This document shows, piece by piece, positions 43,041 through 49,499 of a stretch of DNA of 51,344 nucleotides. A model generated the notes under the pieces. That model worked only from the letters and a program-made list of their open reading frames with translations, searched no databases and was not told the DNA's origin. The DNA is from Planctomycetaceae bacterium (GTDB lineage Bacteria; Planctomycetota; Planctomycetia; Planctomycetales; Planctomycetaceae): assembly GCA_002726205.1 (NCBI GenBank), contig PBSL01000065.1, forward strand, positions 1 to 51,344. The letters run 5' to 3'. Each line of letters opens with the position of its first letter. Within the stretch, counting starts at the first letter, position 1. A program made the position numbers and the translations under genes.

Positions 43041-43198
43041 CGTGCACCCCCCGGGGTCGACCGCGCGCAGACGCCGCAACGGAAGAAGACAGCACACCCC
43101 CCCGGGCGAGAGCTTTGGGCACTCCGTTGCCTCGGGCACGTGTCGCAGTGGAACTTCTTGTTGTGCGCGGAATCGCTTGGACGTGGAAAAGGGAAAGC

Positions 43199-43239
43199 CG
43201 CGGGAGGTGCAGCGAGTGAGAGTCTTGTCGCCTCCCGCG
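43199..43239 (-). repeat. Perfect 9-bp inverted repeat in the dnaA leader
   Basis: CGCGGGAGG (43199-43207) and CCTCCCGCG (43231-43239) are separated by 23 nt, within the predicted dnaA 5' leader, about 160 nt before the start codon. It could form an RNA hairpin or be a protein-binding site. The rest of the 43041-43443 gap holds no gene that I can support. Confidence 0.45.
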
Positions 43240-43276
43240 CCTGCTCAGTCGTAAACTCAATCAGTCAGTGTCGCCG

Positions 43277-43304
43277 ATCCTACTGCTGACCAAGCCGGTG
43301 TCAA
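43277..43304 (-). promoter_or_regulatory. Sigma-70-type promoter for dnaA
   Basis: On the minus strand, TTGACA (43304-43299), a 16-nt spacer and TAGGAT (43282-43277) predict a start near 43270 and a leader of about 230 nt before the ATG at 43040. Confidence 0.55.
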
Positions 43305-43443
43305 ACGTCCCGACACCCGAATCGAAAACATTCCCGGGATTTGTTCGCGGTTGGTCTCAAACCGCAGAGATCCGCCCACCCAACTGCTGGCAACCCGGCC
43401 GACATGCCGGCGAGATGTTGACAACCTGTCGACGACTCGATGG

Positions 43444-43659
43444 CTAGAGTCGGCAGCAGCCCGTCCCGCAGGGGCCGGCATCCGGAGGCGGGCAACCCGT
43501 GGTGATCGGCAACGCGGTACCGGAACGAACCGAGGGGACGCTGAGCAACTTGTTGAGATCCGGTGATGCGCAACCAGGACAGGCGATCAACGTGTCAGAC
43601 CGCACCAGCAGTTCGAACTCGAGATCACACCGGTCACAGCGGTACTCAAAAATCGGCAT
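43444..43659 (-). CDS. FmdB family zinc-ribbon protein
   Basis: 71 residues. It begins MPIFEYRCDRCDLEFE, the invariant FmdB/CxxC_CxxC_SSSS start, with the second cysteine pair in ACPGCASPDL. A Gly/Cys-rich tail CPPPDAGPCGTGCC follows, also typical. These small putative regulatory zinc ribbons are widespread and of unknown role. The start overlaps the anti-sigma gene by 14 nt, suggesting coupling with the sigma operon. ATG 43659 is preferred over an upstream in-frame ATG because it reproduces the family N-terminus. Confidence 0.88.
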   Translation of the reverse strand: MPIFEYRCDRCDLEFELLVRSDTLIACPGCASPDLNKLLSVPSVRSGTALPITTGCPPPDAGPCGTGCCRL

Positions 43660-44248
43660 TGATCCGAATCCCCTTCCCACTCACCGGTTTCAGACCCAGG
43701 GGGCGACCGCTTTGCCGATCACCGGAAAACACCTTGAAGGTCGTCCTCGCCAAGTCACTCCTTCGAAGCAAATCCCGCCGTCGCTGCCTGGATCTCCCCC
43801 GTCGATCTGTAACCACCTCTGCCACGGGTATCCAATCGGCTGAATAACCAACCGGCGGCGAGACAAAGCGATCATCGACCGGTACCAGGAGGACCTCGGC
43901 GTTCTCCGGAGACGTGTTCGACCAACCGGATCGAAGAACCAGCGCCAGGAACAGCATCGCAAAGGTCAACCCGATCAATGTGCCGGGAAACGGCCGCGAC
44001 TCGGGCCTGAGACCCCGGCGAACGATCTGGCTCTCCACGGCATTCCACAACCCGGGACGCTCGACGACCGGCGACTCCATCTGCAGGTACTCCAGGCAGC
44101 CCTGTGACTCCTGCAACTGCAACCAGGCCCGGCAGCACGCCGGACAACGCGCCAGGTGATCCTGCAATTCGGACCCCGGGTCCCGATCGAGATCCTGCCC
44201 GACCTCCAACGCCAGTTCGTCTCGTACCTGCTGACAGTTCATGTTCAC
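43646..44248 (-). CDS. Anti-sigma factor with zf-HC2 domain
   Basis: 200 residues. The N-terminal zf-HC2 motif has Cys5 and HLARCPACC (H-x3-C-x2-C) at about 31-39, and a single transmembrane helix lies at about 89-106 (TLIGLTFAMLFLALVLRSG). About 90 residues follow as an extracytoplasmic sensor-like part. Membrane anti-sigma proteins bind and hold an ECF sigma factor; here the overlapping upstream gene (ATGA at 44245-44248) is that sigma. Two Met codons (44248, 44242) could start it. The trigger is unknown. Confidence 0.85.
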   Translation of the reverse strand: MNMNCQQVRDELALEVGQDLDRDPGSELQDHLARCPACCRAWLQLQESQGCLEYLQMESPVVERPGLWNAVESQIVRRGLRPESRPFPGTLIGLTFAMLFLALVLRSGWSNTSPENAEVLLVPVDDRFVSPPVGYSADWIPVAEVVTDRRGRSRQRRRDLLRRSDLARTTFKVFSGDRQSGRPLGLKPVSGKGIRINADF

Positions 44249-44904
44249 CGACGAGCTCCCATCCGATCCTCCCGCTTGCAGCGGCCGCTGATCTCAGCGG
44301 CCGCATCGCGATCGAGCCGTTTGAGCCACAGTTTCTGGAACCGCTGACGCGCCTCGGCCAATCGCCAGCGGATCGTGGCTTCCTTGCGATCAAGAATTGC
44401 CGCGATCTCGGATGTCGAGAAGTTCTCGAGATCACGCAGTACCAGGACCGTGCGATATTTCTCTGGAACATCCTCGAGCACACATCGAACTTCCTGCCGC
44501 AGGTCAAGATCACCACGAGGATCCTCGACCGGAGGATCCGGTGGCCGTTTCGAGGAACTCTCGCTGAACAGGACCGAACGGCCCCGCCGCTTGACCTTCC
44601 TCAGGTGGTCCATCGTCAGGTTCACTCCGATCCGGAACAACCACGGCCCAAAACGTCGCGACGTGTCAAACTGGCCCAGGCGGATGAAAGCCCTCAGAAA
44701 CGTCTCCTGCGCCAGGTCCTCGGCCTGGTACGGATCGCGAATGAACCGGCCAATGACTCTCACCAACCTCCGTTCGTAACGCTCCACCAGGTCCCCGTAG
44801 GCAGACGTCCTGCCACGGCGCGTATCCTCGACCAGCCGGGAATCCGTCGAAATCGACGCCCCGTGGTCGGTCGTGCTGAGGGTTGGCGATTGAACTTCAG
44901 TCAC
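44245..44904 (-). CDS. ECF-type RNA polymerase sigma factor
   Basis: 219 residues. Region 2 contains RVIGRFIRDPYQAEDLAQETFLRAF, and the region 2.3-2.4 stretch LFRIGVNLTMDHLRKVKRR follows. Region 4 contains LEDVPEKYRTVLVLRDLENFSTSEIAAILDRKEATIRWRLAEAR. It directs RNA polymerase to its own regulon, usually including itself. GTG 44904 is chosen as start; a longer frame upstream adds about 64 residues without similarity. A GGAAC sequence (minus strand, 44982-44978), typical of ECF -35 elements, lies about 75 nt upstream and could be an autoregulatory site. Confidence 0.9.
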   Translation of the reverse strand: MTEVQSPTLSTTDHGASISTDSRLVEDTRRGRTSAYGDLVERYERRLVRVIGRFIRDPYQAEDLAQETFLRAFIRLGQFDTSRRFGPWLFRIGVNLTMDHLRKVKRRGRSVLFSESSSKRPPDPPVEDPRGDLDLRQEVRCVLEDVPEKYRTVLVLRDLENFSTSEIAAILDRKEATIRWRLAEARQRFQKLWLKRLDRDAAAEISGRCKREDRMGARR

Positions 44905-45143
44905 TGTCGAATAATTCCATCGGGAATTTCTACGTCCCGGGACCAACCCGCGTTGGAGATTCCCGGGAAAAACTCCGGTTCCTGCCGCAACGTTAATTCT
45001 AACCTCCGCTCCAGGCCCTCGGCGAGTCCAACTGCCCGTCGACCAACCCTTGCAACCAGCCCTGTGCTGTCGGAAGATCGGGTGCCCGGTGGTCAACCAT
45101 CGGACGAACTTCGCCGAATTTCCTGTTCCACGAGCACCTGATC

Positions 45144-46697
45144 ATGGTCCGACCCAGTTTCCTGAAACCGACCCGTACCCTCTGCTCGCTTTGCGTCGTG
45201 TTCGCCCTGCTTCTTTGTGGCTGCGAGCAGGGTCCGGTTCCACCGGTCGAGGCTGATCCCGATTCCGATTCTGATGAGGAGGTCCGCGGCGGAGGCGGTG
45301 GCGCGTCCGGCGGTGGCGGTGGCGGTGGCTTTCCAGTCGCCGGGTCGTCGGTCACCCGCCGCAAGCTGGCTACCGATCCCGAGGGCCAGAGCGTCTACGA
45401 GTACCAGTTGACCAACAGCCACGGCATGCAGGTCTCGCTGATCAACTGGGGTGCGGCGGTGATCATGGTCCGCGTTCCCGATCGTAACGACAAGTACGAG
45501 AACGTGACGCTGAGCTTCGAGAAGGTAGAGAGTTACTTCGAACCCGGACCGTACTTCGGAGCAATCTGCGGTCGGTACTCCAATCGGATTGCCGGCGGAA
45601 TCTTCAAGATCGGGGAGACCCAGTTCAAGCTGGCAACCAACAACGATACCAACCACCTGCATGGCGGCATCCGCGGATTCAATCGCCGTTTCTGGAAGGC
45701 CGAGAAAGTCAAGAACGATGGAACCGTCGGGGTGAAGTTCCACCTGGAGAGTCCCGACGGCGAGGAAAACTACCCTGGAACACTGTCGATCGACGTGACC
45801 TACTGGCTGACCGAACGCAGCGAGTTGAAGATCGAGTACGAGGCCACGACCGACAAGCCAACCGTGCTCAACCTGACCAACCACTGCTACTGGAACCTCG
45901 GCGGTGCCGGGTCTGGCGACATTCTCGGGCACGAACTGACACTGGATTGCCAGCACTACCTCCCGGTCGACAAGACGCTGATCCCGACCGGTGACCGGGC
46001 AACGGTCTCCGGCACGCCAATGGACTTCCTGTCACCCCAGCCGATCGGATCACGAATCGAGAAGGTCGAGGGAGGATACGACCACTGTTACACCGTCACC
46101 GGCGCCGACGGGTCTCTCAAACGCGTCGCCCAGGTCCACGACCCCAAGACCGGCCGGGTGATGGAGATTCTCACGACCGAGCCCGGCATCCAGTTCTACA
46201 CCGGCAACTTCCTGGACGGCGAAGCCAAGAACGGGGGCTTCCCCAAACACGGGGCCTTTTGCCTCGAATCCCAGCATTTCCCCGACTCACCCAACCAGCC
46301 CGACTTCCCCACCACCTTGCTGAAACCCGGCGAGACCTATCACCAGACGACCGTTCATCGGTTCTCGGTGCGAAGAGCCCGGGCCCCCGGCGAAGGGGGC
46401 GGGGGTCGCGGTGGCAAACGCAAGTCCTCCGGTGGTGGTGGCGGTAGCGGTCGCATCGGATCGCTGATCGAACGCCTCGACAAGGACAAGGACGGCAAGA
46501 TCGGCAAGGAGGAAGCCAGCTTCCTGAGCCGCCGCTTCGATTCGATCGATGCCAATTCCGACGGGTTCATCGAATCCAAGGAACTCGACGACGCCCGCAA
46601 GCGTGCCGGTGGAAGCGGCCGGTCAAAATCCAGCAAGAAGAAAAACACGACCCCGCCCGAGAAACCGGCCGGCAAGAAATCCGAAAAGAAGAACTAG
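45144..46697 (+). CDS. Aldose 1-epimerase lipoprotein with C-terminal EF-hand pair
   Basis: 517 residues. The lipoprotein signal ends at C27 (LLLCGC). An acidic then Gly-rich linker (about 39-62) precedes a mutarotase domain (about 75-410) with GRYSNRIAGG, H173 in NHLHGG, H247 in NLTNHCYW, and the catalytic acid E375 in CLESQHFPDSPN. A Gly/Arg/Ser-rich linker then leads to two EF-hand loops, DKDKDGKIGKEE (446-457) and DANSDGFIESKE (469-480), and a Lys-rich end. GalM interconverts alpha and beta aldoses; here it is envelope-anchored with a probable calcium module. The 239-nt gap upstream, shared with the sigma gene, holds no clear sigma-70 promoter for this gene. Confidence 0.85.
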   Translation: MVRPSFLKPTRTLCSLCVVFALLLCGCEQGPVPPVEADPDSDSDEEVRGGGGGASGGGGGGGFPVAGSSVTRRKLATDPEGQSVYEYQLTNSHGMQVSLINWGAAVIMVRVPDRNDKYENVTLSFEKVESYFEPGPYFGAICGRYSNRIAGGIFKIGETQFKLATNNDTNHLHGGIRGFNRRFWKAEKVKNDGTVGVKFHLESPDGEENYPGTLSIDVTYWLTERSELKIEYEATTDKPTVLNLTNHCYWNLGGAGSGDILGHELTLDCQHYLPVDKTLIPTGDRATVSGTPMDFLSPQPIGSRIEKVEGGYDHCYTVTGADGSLKRVAQVHDPKTGRVMEILTTEPGIQFYTGNFLDGEAKNGGFPKHGAFCLESQHFPDSPNQPDFPTTLLKPGETYHQTTVHRFSVRRARAPGEGGGGRGGKRKSSGGGGGSGRIGSLIERLDKDKDGKIGKEEASFLSRRFDSIDANSDGFIESKELDDARKRAGGSGRSKSSKKKNTTPPEKPAGKKSEKKN

Positions 46698-46732
46698 GGT
46701 CACCGGTCTCCTCTCCCGGAGACTGACTTCAC

Positions 46733-48586
46733 ATGAACGCGCCGTCGCTGCAACGCCGGGGCACCTGGATCGTTGCCGGGTGCCTGCTGCTGTTGGTCAT
46801 CGGAATCTGGTGGCAGTCGTCTGGTCCACAGCCGCCGGATCCGGTTCCACCGCTCAGCGGCACCGGATCTGGTGACTCGAACGACTCGGCCACCTGGGTC
46901 GGCAGCGGCTCCTGCTCGGAATGTCACCTCGACCAGGCCAACGATCACGCGGCCTCCTCGCACACCCGCGCCCTGGCCACGATCAATCTCGACCGCGAAC
47001 CTCCCGACAGCGACTTCTTCCATGCCGCCTCGGGGCGACGTTACCGGGTCTACCGCAACGAAGGTGCCTTTCGTCACCGCGAATCCGTCTACGACGCCGA
47101 CGACCGGGAACTTGTCCTCTCCGACCACGTGCTGACTCACGTCGTGGGCACCGGGCACCAGGGCCGGACCTACCTGATCGAAGACGACGGATTCCTGATC
47201 CAGAGCCCGATCACGTGGTACACCTCACGGAACCGATGGCAACTGGCCCCCGGCTATGACCGGGCCGATCACTCGTCGTTCGAGCGGCCGATTCCCGTCG
47301 ACTGCCTGAACTGCCACGCCGGTCGTTCGGAATCCCGGCAGGGAGCCTATCACCGGGTAGCCATCCACGAGCAGACGATCGGATGCGAACGATGTCACGG
47401 ACCGGGATCGCGACACGTCGAACAACGCAACGCGACGGTACTCGAGTCGGGCCAGGCCGACCCCACGATCGTTCAGCCCGGCCGGTTGTCCCGCGAACGT
47501 CTCGAGTCGATCTGCGCGCAGTGCCACCTGCAGAACAACGCCGCGTCGAACATCCGCGGCCGTCAACTGACCGGCTACCGACCCGGCCAGCGGCTTGCCG
47601 AACACCGGGCCCATTTCGTCCTCGACAATTCCCAGGCCGCGATGACCGTTGTCGGCCACGTCGAGCAACTGCACAAGAGCCGTTGCTACACCGCGACAAA
47701 GACCCTGACTTGCACCACCTGTCACGACCCTCATCACTCGATCACCAGCCGGGTCGAGGCCGACGACGTGTATCGCGCCAAGTGCCTGCAGTGCCACCAA
47801 CCGCAGGCCTGCGGGCTGCCGGCAAGTGGACCCCGCCGCCGCGAGGCCCGGGACCGATGTGCCTCGTGTCACATGCCCCAGACGATCACCGAGATCCCTC
47901 ACGTGGCCTCCACGCATCACCGCGTCGGGATCCACGACAGCGACAATACCGCCGATTCCCCGCAACGCCCTTCCACGCCCGGGCGACTTGTCCCGCTCTA
48001 CGATCTCAGCCACCTGTCCACGCTCGACCAGGATCGCTGCCGGGGACTGGCCTACCGCCAGTTGGCCAGCAAGCAGTCCGACCCCGAGCTGGCCTCGAAG
48101 TTCCGGCTGCGGGCACGCCAGACGCTGCAAGAAGTGCGGAAGGCCGGGATCGACGATGCCGAGTTACTGGCCGCCCTGGCCGATCTTGTCCAGGCTTCCG
48201 ATCCCGAGGGAGCGGGCCAGTTGGCCAAACTGGCGTTGGAACACGACAAGGACCTGACCCCCCAGGATCGTGTCAACGCGCTGGCCGTCCTGGCCAATTC
48301 CCACATCGGTGCCCGGCGACCCGGCGACGCGATCCCGATCCTGGAAAGGCTGGTCACGCTGCACCGTCACCCGGGCGCCTGGCTGCAACTGGGCCAGTGC
48401 CGCCTGGCCACCAACGACACCCCCGGTGCACTCGAGGCCATCGAACAGGCGGTGCGGATCAGTCCACAACGTCCCCGGTTCCAGGAACTCCTGGCAAGAC
48501 TCTATCGCGATGCCGGCCGTGCCGATGACGCCCTGCGTCACGAGAAAATCGCCGCCGCCCTGAGGCAGCCACGACGAAACAGATGA
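46733..48586 (+). CDS. Seven-haem c-type cytochrome with C-terminal TPRs
   Basis: 617 residues. An N-terminal membrane helix (about 12-28) anchors a periplasmic domain with seven CxxCH haem sites starting at residues 61, 191, 218, 261, 327, 351 and 376 (CSECH, CLNCH, CERCH, CAQCH, CTTCH, CLQCH, CASCH). From about 425 the protein is helical, with TPR-like repeats (about 480-610). The arrangement resembles cytochrome c554-like or doubled-CXXCH proteins with TPRs. Electron donor and acceptor are unknown. It starts 36 nt after the epimerase, so a shared transcript is plausible. Confidence 0.85.
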   Translation: MNAPSLQRRGTWIVAGCLLLLVIGIWWQSSGPQPPDPVPPLSGTGSGDSNDSATWVGSGSCSECHLDQANDHAASSHTRALATINLDREPPDSDFFHAASGRRYRVYRNEGAFRHRESVYDADDRELVLSDHVLTHVVGTGHQGRTYLIEDDGFLIQSPITWYTSRNRWQLAPGYDRADHSSFERPIPVDCLNCHAGRSESRQGAYHRVAIHEQTIGCERCHGPGSRHVEQRNATVLESGQADPTIVQPGRLSRERLESICAQCHLQNNAASNIRGRQLTGYRPGQRLAEHRAHFVLDNSQAAMTVVGHVEQLHKSRCYTATKTLTCTTCHDPHHSITSRVEADDVYRAKCLQCHQPQACGLPASGPRRREARDRCASCHMPQTITEIPHVASTHHRVGIHDSDNTADSPQRPSTPGRLVPLYDLSHLSTLDQDRCRGLAYRQLASKQSDPELASKFRLRARQTLQEVRKAGIDDAELLAALADLVQASDPEGAGQLAKLALEHDKDLTPQDRVNALAVLANSHIGARRPGDAIPILERLVTLHRHPGAWLQLGQCRLATNDTPGALEAIEQAVRISPQRPRFQELLARLYRDAGRADDALRHEKIAAALRQPRRNR

Positions 48587-48663
48587 TTCGTTATCGAACG
48601 ATTTTCCGCTTGCAGCACCCTCGTTGATCGCCAATACTCCCCCATTCTCCATGGCGGACGACG

Positions 48664-49464
48664 ATGAGTTCACCTGTGCCCAGCTACCGCGAATCGCACC
48701 TGGGTCGTGGCGTCGATTACCACGACCGCTTCACCAGGAATTGCCGACGGCGGATGATGTGGCAAATCGAACAGGGCGTTCTCGACCGGGTTCTCGACCG
48801 GTTTGACGAGCCCGGCTGCGAACCCGCAGCCAGCGGCACCAGGCCGCCGATTGATTATCTCGACTTCGCCTGTGGAACCGGCCGGGTGCTGGCCTTCGTC
48901 TCGGCCCGCACCGCTTCGGCCACCGGAATCGATGTCTCCGGTTCGATGCTCGACGTGGCCAAAACAACCGCGCCGTCGGCAGAACTGGTGATGGGCGACA
49001 TCACCCACGAATCCAACACGCTGGGCGGGCGAACGTTCGACCTGATCACCGCGTTCCGGTTCTTTCCCAACGCCGAGCCGTCACTGAGAACCGAGGCGAT
49101 GCAGGCGCTGGTCAGTCACCTGAAACCGGAAGGCCGCCTGGTGTTCAACAACCACCGCTGCCTCTCGTCGCTCCGCAAACGCCTGGTCCGCGGCCTGACG
49201 CTGGGACGCCGCGGCCGCTCGGGAATGACGCGGGACGAAGCCGAGCAACTGGTGACCAGCGGCGGACTGGAAATCGAACGGATCGAACACGCCGGGGTCA
49301 TCCCCGAATACGAGCGGTTGATCCTGCGACCACGCTGGATCGTCGAACGGGTCGAGTACCTGGCCACGCGGCTCCCGTTGGCCGGTATCGCCGAAAACCT
49401 GGTCTACGTCTGCCGCCGCCCGGCTGCGGCTGCGGCTGCGGACAGGATCCGTCAGGCGGCCTAG
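48664..49464 (+). CDS. Class I SAM-dependent methyltransferase
   Basis: 266 residues. The SAM-binding motif I is YLDFACGTGRVLAFV (about 59-73), the acidic motif is TGIDVSGSMLDVA (about 81-93), and VMGDITHE and FDLITAFRFFPNAE follow. The C-terminal half reads LKPEGRLVFNNH, typical of class I methyltransferases, then a basic helix. Substrate is not identifiable. It lies 77 nt after the cytochrome gene. Confidence 0.85.
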   Translation: MSSPVPSYRESHLGRGVDYHDRFTRNCRRRMMWQIEQGVLDRVLDRFDEPGCEPAASGTRPPIDYLDFACGTGRVLAFVSARTASATGIDVSGSMLDVAKTTAPSAELVMGDITHESNTLGGRTFDLITAFRFFPNAEPSLRTEAMQALVSHLKPEGRLVFNNHRCLSSLRKRLVRGLTLGRRGRSGMTRDEAEQLVTSGGLEIERIEHAGVIPEYERLILRPRWIVERVEYLATRLPLAGIAENLVYVCRRPAAAAAADRIRQAA

Positions 49465-49499
49465 GCAGCCGGTGTGGACATTCCCGCCCAACCCGCCGG

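Noticed and set aside
43041-43443. Replication origin next to dnaA
   Set aside because: No clustered DnaA-box-like 9-mers or AT-rich unwinding region could be recognised by eye, so it is not listed as an origin.
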